Shown here one piece after another: positions 57,520 to 64,000 of a DNA stretch of 64,000 nt. Source of the DNA: Curtobacterium sp. BH-2-1-1 (lineage in GTDB: Bacteria > Actinomycetota > Actinomycetes > Actinomycetales > Microbacteriaceae); assembly GCF_001806325.1 (NCBI RefSeq), contig NZ_CP017580.1, positions 682,001 to 746,000 on the forward strand, read 5' to 3'. Each line of letters begins with the position of its first letter. The first letter of the stretch is position 1. The notes beneath the pieces were generated by a model, which did no database searches, was not told where the DNA came from, and saw nothing but the letters and a program-made list of their open reading frames with translations. The position numbers were made by a program, and so were the translations under genes.

Positions 57520-58809
57520 GTGAACAGCAGGACCAGACTCAGGATCGGACTCGTCGCGGCCCTCGCGGCTGCACTGGCGGGCGGGTCCGTCGCAGCAGCA
57601 CCGGCCATGGCGGCCACACCGGCGTGCGCCACCGCGTGGAGCGCGGGCACCGCGTACAGCGGCGGCGCGACGGTGAGCGAGAGCGGCACGAACTACACCG
57701 CGAACTGGTGGACGCAGGGCGACGACCCCGCGACCCACTCCGGCGCGACCGGCAGCGGCCAGCCCTGGACGTCCACGGGAGCCTGCGCCGACACCAGCGG
57801 CGGCGGTACGACCACCCCGGGCGGCGGCACCACCACCCCGGGCACCGGCGGCAGCGGCGGGACGGCGAAGGGCCTGGTCTTCAGCCCCTACAAGGACGTC
57901 ACCGTGAACCTCGACTGGAACACGAACGTGATGAACACGGCCGTCACCGGCACGCGCATCCCGGTCGTCGGGTCGAGCAACAGCCTGGTGTCCACCCGGG
58001 AGCCGGGCCTCAAGGCGATCACCCTCGCCTTCGCCACCGGCACCTGTGGCAGCGAGAACTGGGGCGGTGTCGCCGCGGACGCGTTCGCGAGCGCCAACAT
58101 CCCGAAGCTCGACGCCGCGGGCGTGAACTACATCGTGAGCACCGGCGGTGCGGCGGGCTCGTTCAAGTGTTCGGGCACCGCGCTGCAGAGCTTCATCGCG
58201 CGGTACGCCACCCCGCACATGATCGGCGTCGACTTCGACATCGAGAGCGGGCAGTCCGCCGCCGACGTGCAGAACCTCGTCAACGCCGCGGCGCTCGCGC
58301 AGTCGAAGTACCCGGGGATGCGGTTCTCGTTCACGCTCGCGACCCTGGCCGCAAGCGACGGGAGCTTCGGCGGATTGAACAGCACCGGTGACGCCACGGT
58401 CAAGGCCATCACGGCGTCGAGCCTGACGAACTACACCGTCAACCTCATGACGATGGACTTCGGCCGCGCGACGACCGCGAACTGCGTCCTGTCCGGATCG
58501 ACCTGCGAGATGGGCAAGTCCTCGATCCAGGCCGTCACGAACCTCGAGCACACGTACGGCATCGCACCGTCGAAGATCGAGGTCACCCCGATGATCGGCG
58601 TGAACGACGCCTCCGACGAGGTCTTCACCCTCGCCGACGTCGACACGCTGTCCGCCTACGCGAAGGCGAACGGGCTCGCCGGGGTCCACTACTGGTCGCT
58701 CGACCGTGACACCCCGTGCTCCTCGACGACGGCGATGTCCACCTGCAGCTCCGTCCCGAGCGCACCGGCCCTCGCATGGACGGACCGCTTCCTGGCCGAC
58801 CTGCAGTAG
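57520..58809 (+). CDS. Secreted GH18 chitinase with CBM5/12-type chitin-binding domain
   Basis: A 429-residue exported enzyme. Signal peptide about 1-32 (ends APAMAATPA). A CBM5/12-like domain (about 36-92) has the aromatic patch AWSAGTAYSGG...YTANWWTQGDDP in two parts. A Gly/Thr/Pro linker leads to the GH18 barrel (about 112-429). Its catalytic motif is D238-F-D240-I-E242. MTMDFG and VHYWSLDRD line the substrate cleft. Likely an endochitinase for fungal or insect chitin. Start: GTG at 57520 with AGGAG 7 bases upstream. A 46-bp palindrome ends the gene. Confidence 0.94.
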   Translation: MNSRTRLRIGLVAALAAALAGGSVAAAPAMAATPACATAWSAGTAYSGGATVSESGTNYTANWWTQGDDPATHSGATGSGQPWTSTGACADTSGGGTTTPGGGTTTPGTGGSGGTAKGLVFSPYKDVTVNLDWNTNVMNTAVTGTRIPVVGSSNSLVSTREPGLKAITLAFATGTCGSENWGGVAADAFASANIPKLDAAGVNYIVSTGGAAGSFKCSGTALQSFIARYATPHMIGVDFDIESGQSAADVQNLVNAAALAQSKYPGMRFSFTLATLAASDGSFGGLNSTGDATVKAITASSLTNYTVNLMTMDFGRATTANCVLSGSTCEMGKSSIQAVTNLEHTYGIAPSKIEVTPMIGVNDASDEVFTLADVDTLSAYAKANGLAGVHYWSLDRDTPCSSTTAMSTCSSVPSAPALAWTDRFLADLQ

Positions 58810-58820
58810 TCGCCACCACC

Positions 58821-58866
58821 ACGGACTGGAGGCGCGGTGCCAGCTGGCACCGCGCCTCCAGTCCGT
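58821..58866. repeat. GGAGGCGCGG palindrome, copy 4 (likely terminator)
   Basis: Perfect 23-bp arms without a spacer (ACGGACTGGAGGCGCGGTGCC...). It lies 11 bases after the chitinase stop and 22 bases from the converging tatB gene, so it probably stops transcripts from both. Confidence 0.85.
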
Positions 58867-58888
58867 CATCGGCTCACGTGACGTCGCG

Positions 58889-59257
58889 TCAGGTCGCTTC
58901 GGCGTCGAACGGTGCGGCCTCGCCGACGGCGAGCGGCACCACGGGTGCCGTCGCGCGCACCTTCGAGGCGGTCACCTGCGCGGTCTGCACCGCAGCGGCG
59001 CTGCTGCCGGAGTCGAGCAGCGCATCACGGATGATCCGGCGGGGGTCGTACTGCCGCGGGTCGAGTTTCTGCCAGTCGACCTCGTCGAACTCGGGGCCCA
59101 TCTCGTCGCGCATCCGGTCCTTCGCGGTGTCGGCGAAGCGGCGGACGGCCTTGACGAACTCGGCGAGCTTCTGGGCGTACTGCGGGAGTCGCTGCGGACC
59201 GAGCAGGAGGACGCCGATGATCCCGATCACCAGGAACTTCTCGAAGCCGTCGAACAC
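58889..59257 (-). CDS. tatB: Sec-independent translocase subunit TatB
   Basis: A 122-residue TatB-type protein of the twin-arginine export machine. The short start leads to one membrane helix (FLVIGIIGVLLLGPQRLP), an amphipathic helix (YAQKLAEFVKAVRRFADTAKDRM) and a variable C-terminal tail. The glutamate common near the start of TatB helices is present (FEKF). Start: GTG at 59257 is 6 bases after TACGCT (59264-59269). Divergent from the O-methyltransferase gene, as around sigE in mycobacteria, but no sigma factor lies between. Confidence 0.88.
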   Translation of the reverse strand: MFDGFEKFLVIGIIGVLLLGPQRLPQYAQKLAEFVKAVRRFADTAKDRMRDEMGPEFDEVDWQKLDPRQYDPRRIIRDALLDSGSSAAAVQTAQVTASKVRATAPVVPLAVGEAAPFDAEAT

Positions 59258-59321
59258 GGTACGAGCGTAACCCGTCCACACCCCGGAGCACCCGTAGAGT
59301 TGTCACCCGAACGGAGTGTGC

Positions 59322-59954
59322 GTGTCAGAGAAAGAGTCGAACTGGAAGTTCGCCGAGGACATCGTCTCGGAGTCCGAGGTGATCGCCCGAGCCAGGGAGC
59401 ACTCCCTCGAACTCGGGGTCGAGGCGATCTCCCCCGCCATCGGCGCACAGATCGGGGTCGTCGCGGCCGCCTCGCGCGCCACGAGCATGATCGAGATCGG
59501 CACCGGCCTGGGGGTGTCCGGGCTGTACCTGCTCGGCGGCGCACCGTCCGCCACGCTCACCACGATCGACATCGAGGTCGACCACCAGCAGTACGCCCGT
59601 GACGCGTACATCGCCGCGGGCACCGCCCCCGCCCGGATCCGGCTCATCCCGGGTCGGGCGAACCAGGTGCTGCCGCGCATGAACGAGGCCTCGTACGACA
59701 TCGTCCTCGTCGACGCCGACCCGGAGCACGTCATCGAGTACGTCGAGCACGGACTGCGGCTCGCTCGGCTCGGCGGGACCGTCCTCGTGCCGCACGCGCT
59801 CTGGCGGGGCCGGGTGGCCGACCCGGTGAAGCGGGACCGGGCGACGACCGACTTCCGGCTGCTGCTCACCGAGGTGTCGACGTCGGGCGCGGTCATCAGC
59901 GCGCTCTCCCCCGCCGGAGACGGACTGCTGCAGATGACGAAGGTCTCCGCGTAG
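59322..59954 (+). CDS. O-methyltransferase
   Basis: A 210-residue class I methyltransferase of the catechol/caffeoyl-CoA type (Rv1220c-like). SAM-binding motif MIEIGTGLGVSGLYLL, acidic TIDIEVDH, then DIVLVDADPEHV with the usual metal-binding Asp, and GGTVLVPHALW. Start: GTG at 59322 with GGAG 5 bases upstream; a second GTG at 59316 overlaps that site. TAGAGT at 59295-59300 is a likely -10, so this is one of few leadered genes nearby. Its stop abuts the PIN toxin stop. Confidence 0.9.
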   Translation: MSEKESNWKFAEDIVSESEVIARAREHSLELGVEAISPAIGAQIGVVAAASRATSMIEIGTGLGVSGLYLLGGAPSATLTTIDIEVDHQQYARDAYIAAGTAPARIRLIPGRANQVLPRMNEASYDIVLVDADPEHVIEYVEHGLRLARLGGTVLVPHALWRGRVADPVKRDRATTDFRLLLTEVSTSGAVISALSPAGDGLLQMTKVSA

Positions 59955-60503
59955 TCAGAGGTACCTGCGCACCTCGTCGGTGAACCGCGGCACTCCCGCT
60001 CGCCGCAGCGTGCCGAGGACGTCGTCCACACTCTGCGGAGGCGCGACGTAGTCCTCGCTGAGTTCCCGGAGCACCCTGGTGATCATGCCCGGGAACAGGT
60101 CGAGCTGGTCGAGCAGGAATGCGTCGGGGTGCACCACCTCGACGTCGAACCCTTCGAGCGATCCGGCCGGGAAGTCGCGGACGTTGAAGGTCACGAGCAC
60201 GTCGGCCTTCGCGCGGATCGCTGCCGCCAACACGTGGCGGTCCTTCGGATCGCAGCTCAGGCCATCGATGAGGTCGCCGTGTCCGGTCACGAGCGCGTCC
60301 GGGAAGTACGTTCGCATCATGTCCAGCCGCCGGTCGATGCCCTCCGCGGAGATCCCGCCGGCGACTGCGTTCCGGCGAACCTCGTCGAGGACCTCCTCGG
60401 ACCACAACGGGCGGAAGGCTCCCTCGTCGGCGAGCCGGAGGAGGACATCCGAGAGCGTGATCCCGTAGATCGCGCAGGCATCGAAGAAGACCGGGAACGC
60501 CAC
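59955..60503 (-). CDS. PIN-domain ribonuclease toxin
   Basis: A 182-residue PIN-fold protein (VapC-like superfamily). Acidic active-site residues: Asp in VFFDACAIYG, Glu in WSEEVLDEV, Asp in SCDPKDRHVLAAAI and Asp in FNVRDFPAG. The C-terminal 50 residues extend past a normal PIN core. Start: GTG at 60503, 2 bp after the antitoxin stop, so the two are co-translated with the antitoxin first. Likely cleaves RNA when freed from its partner. Confidence 0.88.
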   Translation of the reverse strand: MAFPVFFDACAIYGITLSDVLLRLADEGAFRPLWSEEVLDEVRRNAVAGGISAEGIDRRLDMMRTYFPDALVTGHGDLIDGLSCDPKDRHVLAAAIRAKADVLVTFNVRDFPAGSLEGFDVEVVHPDAFLLDQLDLFPGMITRVLRELSEDYVAPPQSVDDVLGTLRRAGVPRFTDEVRRYL

Positions 60504-60505
60504 GA

Positions 60506-61003
60506 TCAGTCAGCCGCCGGCCGATCGCCCCGCGCACGTTCGAGCGCCTGCCCGTCACGAGCAGCTCGCCGGAGTGCCGTGCGGCGCCGCGTCCGGAACT
60601 GCTCCTGGAAGTCGACGAGGTCACGGAGGAGTACCCGGCGGTGGCGGCCGCGCTTCTCGAACGCGATGCTGCCGTCCTCGAGGTACTTGACCAGGGTCGG
60701 GCGCGAGACCCCCAGGAAGTCAGCGGCTTGCTGCGTGGTCATCTGGGTGTCGTTCCGAGCGACCGTGACGCCGCTGCCCTGCGCGAGCGCGTCCGCGACC
60801 TGTTCGAGCACCTCGAAGATCTCGGTCGGGATCTTCCGGACACGTCCGTCGGGTGCGCGGAGCTCGGCGAGCTGCTCGTCACGAGCTGCCTGTTCGATCT
60901 CCCGCAGGAGCTGAGCGAGTCCGGCGATGTCCTCGCGGTCATCAGTCGGGAAGTACGTTCTCGACGTGGCCCGGCGGTCAGGCAGATCGGTAGCGGTCGA
61001 CAT
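60506..61003 (-). CDS. Excisionase-type helix-turn-helix antitoxin
   Basis: A 165-residue protein. The N-terminal half (about 1-85) is charged and helical. The middle holds a MerR/excisionase-type helix-turn-helix (MTTQQAADFLGVSRPTLVKY, then a wing LEDGSIAFEKRGRHRRV), followed by a basic tail. As the first gene of a PIN toxin pair it should both bind the operator and neutralise the toxin. Start: ATG at 61003, 7 bases after TAGGAT (61011-61016). RNA from this promoter would be leaderless. Confidence 0.88.
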   Translation of the reverse strand: MSTATDLPDRRATSRTYFPTDDREDIAGLAQLLREIEQAARDEQLAELRAPDGRVRKIPTEIFEVLEQVADALAQGSGVTVARNDTQMTTQQAADFLGVSRPTLVKYLEDGSIAFEKRGRHRRVLLRDLVDFQEQFRTRRRTALRRAARDGQALERARGDRPAAD

Positions 61004-61008
61004 GACAC

Positions 61009-61033
61009 CGATCCTAATCGAAAGAACCGAAAG
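61009..61033 (-). promoter_or_regulatory. Toxin-antitoxin promoter and candidate operator
   Basis: The -10 TAGGAT (61011-61016) sits inside a short palindrome, CGAT-CCTA-ATCG (61009-61020). Next to it are two direct CGAAAG repeats 9 bp apart (61019-61024 and 61028-61033). Autoregulation by the HTH antitoxin is inference. Confidence 0.5.
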
Positions 61034-61043
61034 TCCACCGGTC

Positions 61044-61802
61044 TCAGCCGAGGTGGCGCAGGTAGCGCTCCGGGGACTCGAGGAACGACCGCTGGTGCCG
61101 GACGAGGTCGAGGTCGGCCCACTCCGTGCGCCGCAGACCCCACTCGCCGACCTCGTGGAACGTCGCGCCGGGGAAGGCTGCGAGCACCGGTGAGTGCGTC
61201 GACATGAGCACCTGCCCGACGCCGCTCTCGACGATCGACTGCAGCAGGCCGATGAGCGCCAGGCAGCCGGAGAACGACAGCGCGGACTCGGGTTCGTCGA
61301 GGATCCACAACCCGGGCCACCGCGCACGGTCGATGACGAAGTCGAGGAAGGACTCGCCGTGGCTGCGCTCGTGGAAGACCGGCTCGGGCCGGGACAGGTT
61401 CGGGTGTTCCTCGAGGTAGGTGAAGAACCCGTGCATGGTCTCCGCGCGCAGGAAGAACCCGCCGCGCGGCGCCCCGAAGTCACGACGGACGGCGATGTGT
61501 TCGCACAGGTCGGACTCGGAGGCGCGGGTCGAGTGCTGCGATCCGGTGCCGCCGCCCTCCGGCCCCATGCCGAACTGCAGCGCGATGGCCTCGACGAGGG
61601 TGGACTTGCCGACGCCGTTCTCCCCGACGAACACCGTGACGGGGTCGAGGTCGAGCCCCTCGTCGAGGAGCTGCCGTACGGGGGCGAGGGTGGCGGGCCA
61701 GACGTCGCGGGGCATCGGGTCGGGGTCGCAGTACTCCTCGACGCGACGGATCGGCAGGTGGGTCCTCGGCACGGAGCCCATCCTGCCGTGCCACGCCGAC
61801 AT
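61044..61802 (-). CDS. AAA family ATPase (COG3910-type)
   Basis: A 252-residue ABC-type ATPase without a transporter. Walker A FVGENGVGKST, then the hallmark STRASESDL and GGFFLRAETMHGFF of predicted COG3910 ATPases, a signature in DEPESALSFSG (also Walker B) and switch His in MSTHSPVL. It ends 41 bp before the antitoxin gene on the same strand. The biological role of this group is not known to me. Start: ATG at 61802; an in-frame ATG at 61781 is a good alternative. Confidence 0.85.
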   Translation of the reverse strand: MSAWHGRMGSVPRTHLPIRRVEEYCDPDPMPRDVWPATLAPVRQLLDEGLDLDPVTVFVGENGVGKSTLVEAIALQFGMGPEGGGTGSQHSTRASESDLCEHIAVRRDFGAPRGGFFLRAETMHGFFTYLEEHPNLSRPEPVFHERSHGESFLDFVIDRARWPGLWILDEPESALSFSGCLALIGLLQSIVESGVGQVLMSTHSPVLAAFPGATFHEVGEWGLRRTEWADLDLVRHQRSFLESPERYLRHLG

Positions 61803-61840
61803 CAGCGCCGGGCGGGACGGGGCGGAGGGCGGGCGGACGG

Positions 61841-61878
61841 ACGGAGGGCCCGGAGCGTACGCGCTCCGGGCCCTCCGT
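61841..61878 (-). terminator. Terminator of the DUF3117 gene
   Basis: ACGGAGGGCCCGGAGCG and its exact complement around a TACG loop, 17 bp past the DUF3117 stop. It separates that gene from the ATPase-toxin-antitoxin block. Confidence 0.8.
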
Positions 61879-61895
61879 TCTGGTGCGTCGACGTA

Positions 61896-62066
61896 CTAGG
61901 CCGAGACGACCTCGGCGAGTGCGTCGTGGAGTTCCTTGGCCTCGGCATCGTTGACCGAGACGACCAGGCGGCCTCCACCTTCGAGCGGAACCCGCACGAT
62001 GATGAGTCGACCCTCCTTAACAGCCTCCATCGGCCCGTCACCGGTCCTCGGCTTCATGGCTGCCAT
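61896..62066 (-). CDS. DUF3117 protein, 56 residues
   Basis: A 56-residue protein conserved across actinobacteria (DUF3117). The start MAAMKPRTGDGPMEAVKEGR and VPLEGGGRLVV are diagnostic. Function unknown. RBS: AAAGGGGA before the ATG. A promoter is visible at 62101-62130. Confidence 0.95.
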   Translation of the reverse strand: MAAMKPRTGDGPMEAVKEGRLIIVRVPLEGGGRLVVSVNDAEAKELHDALAEVVSA

Positions 62067-62100
62067 CAGATGTCCCCTTTCGTGCAGTACATGCGCCCCC

Positions 62101-62130
62101 ATTATCTCGTATCGATGGGGGAACTGCGAA
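62101..62130 (-). promoter_or_regulatory. DUF3117 promoter
   Basis: On the minus strand, -35 TTCGCA (62125-62130) and -10 GATAAT (62101-62106) are separated by 18 bases. The leader to the ATG is about 28 nt. AT content here is well above the surroundings. Confidence 0.55.
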
Positions 62131-62193
62131 ACCGCCCAGGTTGGGGGTCGTGGATCGCGACGTTCTCGCGGTTCAGAGTGGTCACCTTGGCGT

Positions 62194-63342
62194 GTGCCGT
62201 ACATCCGCTCCAAGCGCCGTCAACCGCTCGACCCCGCCGTCGAGGCCGTCCCCGTCGGCGTGCGCGTCGCGGGGGCGTTCTCGTGGCGGATGCTCGTCGT
62301 CGTCGCCGCCCTCGCCGTCGTCGTGGCACTCGTGGTCCTGCTGCAGGACATCGTGGTGCCGTTCCTGATCGGCCTCATCGTGTGCGCCCTGCTCGCGCCG
62401 TTCTCGCTGTTCCTGCAGCGCCACCGCTGGCCGAAGTGGCTCGCGGTGCTGTCGTGCTTCCTCGCCGTCGTGATCGTCATCGGCGTCCTCGCGCTGGTCG
62501 TCACGGCACAGATCCGGTACGACCTGCCGTCGCTCGAGCACCGTCTCGACCACAACGTGCAGTCGCTGCAGAGCCTGTTGGCCACCGAGCCGTTCGGCAT
62601 CACGGCGTCGCAGGTCACGAAGTGGCTGTCCGACGGCACGAAGTTCCTGCAGACCCACGCGTCGTCGATCGCCTCGGGTGCGGCCGAGGCCGGGAGCGGG
62701 CTCGTGCACCTGCTCGAGGGCCTCTTCATCGTGGTGTTCACGACGATCTTCGTGCTCGTCGACGGCCCGCGCATCTGGTCGTGGGTGGTGCGGCTCTTCC
62801 CCCGCCGGGCGCGCGGTCGCATCGACGTCGCCGGGCACGCCGGCTGGAAGACCCTGACGAGCTTCATCCGCGTCCAGCTCGTCGTCGCGGTGACGGACGC
62901 GCTCGGCATCGTGATCGGCGCCCTCGCGCTGCAGGTGCCGCTCGCGATCCCGATCGGCGTCATCGTGTTCTTCGGCGCCTTCGTGCCGGTCGTCGGCGCG
63001 ATCGTCGCGGGCGTCGTCGCGGTGCTCGTCGCGCTCGTGTTCAACGGCTGGGTACCCGCACTGGTCATGCTCGGCATCGTGATCGCAGTGCAGCAGCTCG
63101 AGAGCCACGTCCTGCACCCGTTCCTCACCGGGTCGGCCGTGCGTGTGCACCCGCTCGGTGTCGTGCTCGGCGTCACCGCGGGCACGACCATCGCCGGCGT
63201 CGTCGGGGCGTTCTTCGCGGTGCCGTTCATCGCGACCGCGAACGCGATGATCCACGCGGCGGCGTCAGCCGACCCCGAGGCGGTGGCGCGGGGCGCCGAG
63301 GACCGCGAGGCCGACGTCGATCACGGCGGGGTCCAGTCGTAG
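62194..63342 (+). CDS. AI-2E family transporter
   Basis: A 382-residue membrane protein of the AI-2E/PerM family. About seven to eight membrane segments: two near the start (VVVAALAVVVALVVLL and a GLIVCALLAPF helix), one after WPKWLAV, then after a soluble section (RLDHNVQSLQSLL) the C-terminal bundle with PIGVIVFFGAFVPVVGAI and the family motif QQLESHVLHPFLTG, followed by VHPLGVVLGV. The substrate is not certain despite the family name. Start: GTG at 62194; the ribosome site is poor. Its end overlaps the facing membrane gene by 22 bp. Confidence 0.9.
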   Translation: MPYIRSKRRQPLDPAVEAVPVGVRVAGAFSWRMLVVVAALAVVVALVVLLQDIVVPFLIGLIVCALLAPFSLFLQRHRWPKWLAVLSCFLAVVIVIGVLALVVTAQIRYDLPSLEHRLDHNVQSLQSLLATEPFGITASQVTKWLSDGTKFLQTHASSIASGAAEAGSGLVHLLEGLFIVVFTTIFVLVDGPRIWSWVVRLFPRRARGRIDVAGHAGWKTLTSFIRVQLVVAVTDALGIVIGALALQVPLAIPIGVIVFFGAFVPVVGAIVAGVVAVLVALVFNGWVPALVMLGIVIAVQQLESHVLHPFLTGSAVRVHPLGVVLGVTAGTTIAGVVGAFFAVPFIATANAMIHAAASADPEAVARGAEDREADVDHGGVQS

Positions 63343-64000
63343 CCGTCGATCCACCAGCAGTAGTACATCCACACCCACTGCAGCGCGATGCAGACCACCA
63401 CGACCGCCACCCGGTACACCCGTGACCGCGGCAGCGCGACGATCCCGAGCAGCGGGGCGATCGGCAGCAGGATGCGCCAGGTGCTCGACTGCGGGAAGAA
63501 CACGGCCAGCAGGTACACCAGGTAGGCGACGCCCCAGAGCCGCAGCTCGAGTCCGATCCGCCGCGCGGCCGGCAGGGCAACGAACGCGGCGAACCCGACC
63601 ACCACGACGGCGAGCAGGATCGCGCCGGCCGGCTGCCCGAACCACCACCCGAAGCCCTGCACCCACGGCGCGAACGGGACGAGTTCCCGCCACCCGATGT
63701 ACGACGACCGCCACGCCAGTTCGGTGTCCGTGTACGCCCGGGGCACCCCGGTCACCGCCCAGGCGATCGCCGGCCACGCCAGCCCGACGATCCCGGACAC
63801 GACCGCGACCACCGCGGGTGGGACGAACCGCTGCACGGTGAGCGGCGACGACGCGCGGACCCACGACGGGCGGACGAACCACGCGGCGAGGACCAGCACG
63901 ATCAGCAGCGCGAAGGCCAGCCCGGTCGGCCGGGTCATCCCGAGCAGCAGGACGACCGGGAGCATCGACCACCAGCGGCGGTCCACCATGAGCAGCAGCG
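63321..64000 (-). CDS. Polytopic membrane protein, possibly mannosyltransferase (partial, N-terminus beyond window)
   Basis: The frame is open to the right edge; about 226 C-terminal residues are visible with six or more membrane segments. LLLGMTRPTGLAFALL, RSSYIGWRELVPFAPW and SSTWRILLPIAPLLGI resemble PIG-V-like and other GT-C mannosyltransferases, in which the RP-TG motif is common. The catalytic N-terminal loop is outside the window, so this remains a guess. It ends inside the facing AI-2E-type gene (22-bp overlap). Confidence 0.7.
   Translation of the reverse strand, partial: LLLMVDRRWWSMLPVVLLLGMTRPTGLAFALLIVLVLAAWFVRPSWVRASSPLTVQRFVPPAVVAVVSGIVGLAWPAIAWAVTGVPRAYTDTELAWRSSYIGWRELVPFAPWVQGFGWWFGQPAGAILLAVVVVGFAAFVALPAARRIGLELRLWGVAYLVYLLAVFFPQSSTWRILLPIAPLLGIVALPRSRVYRVAVVVVCIALQWVWMYYCWWIDGYDWTPP

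Noticed and set aside
60506..61003. Phage excisionase marking an integrated element
   Set aside because: The helix-turn-helix is excisionase-like, but it is fused to an antitoxin-like N-terminus and sits 2 bp before a PIN toxin; no integrase, att duplication or phage gene is visible.

Overview
The window is very GC-rich DNA, densely packed with genes, from an actinobacterium. The DUF3039, DUF3107 and DUF3117 proteins, the AdnA/AdnB helicase-nuclease pair, many GTG starts, leaderless promoters and a surface-polymer locus without mycolate genes point to the family Microbacteriaceae. A Curtobacterium-like organism is my best guess, by inference only. Almost everything is chromosomal housekeeping. 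I see no prophage, insertion sequence, CRISPR array or plasmid functions.

Layout. 1-3 kb: a class A penicillin-binding protein cut by the window edge and an exported or membrane-anchored alpha/beta hydrolase. 3-9 kb: ligA and mnmA, an MFS transporter, tRNA-Leu(UAG) and a DedA protein. 9.4-11.6 kb: the overlapping murI-rph-rdgB operon. 11.9-16.5 kb: pncB, DUF3039 and a two-gene ABC system. 16.9-23.7 kb: a cell-surface polymer locus with a cytidylyltransferase-like enzyme, a two-component ABC exporter, a TagF/TagB-like polymerase, two family-2 glycosyltransferases and an unusual CDP-alcohol transferase. 23.9-28.6 kb: an HtrA-like protease, an aminotransferase and a nitrilase-family hydrolase. 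28.8-49 kb: tRNA-fMet, UPF0182, a YlbL-type protease, DUF2342, an E1-like protein, UvrD2, NudC, an APH-like protein, AdnB/AdnA, DUF3107, a ferritin-like protein and a DEAD-box helicase. This order resembles the Rv3193c-Rv3211 region of Mycobacterium tuberculosis as I remember it. 49-59.9 kb: PHP, aminopeptidase P, GNAT, a stress protein, the MgtE_N-DUF1003-Mrp operon, a methyltransferase, a chitinase, TatB and an O-methyltransferase. 60-64 kb: a PIN/HTH toxin-antitoxin pair beside a COG3910-type ATPase, then DUF3117, an AI-2E-type exporter and a partial polytopic membrane protein.

Two patterns run through the window. First, about twenty genes have a TANNNT -10 box exactly 6 or 7 bases before the start codon, which implies leaderless mRNAs; I used this to choose starts. 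Second, several gene gaps carry families of inverted repeats. The most striking has ten copies of exactly 55 bp, each with 12-bp inverted ends (GAGCGGGCGGAA / TTCCGCCCGCTC) around a 31-bp core that varies in sequence but not in length. A second family is a palindrome of about 48 bp built on GGAGGCGCGG that sits at gene ends.

How the genes work together: the 16.9-23.7 kb locus looks like a complete make-and-export unit for a phosphodiester-linked wall polymer. AdnA/AdnB, UvrD2 and LigA serve DNA break repair and joining. MurI and the penicillin-binding protein serve peptidoglycan. RNase PH, MnmA, the DEAD helicase and the tRNAs serve RNA metabolism.
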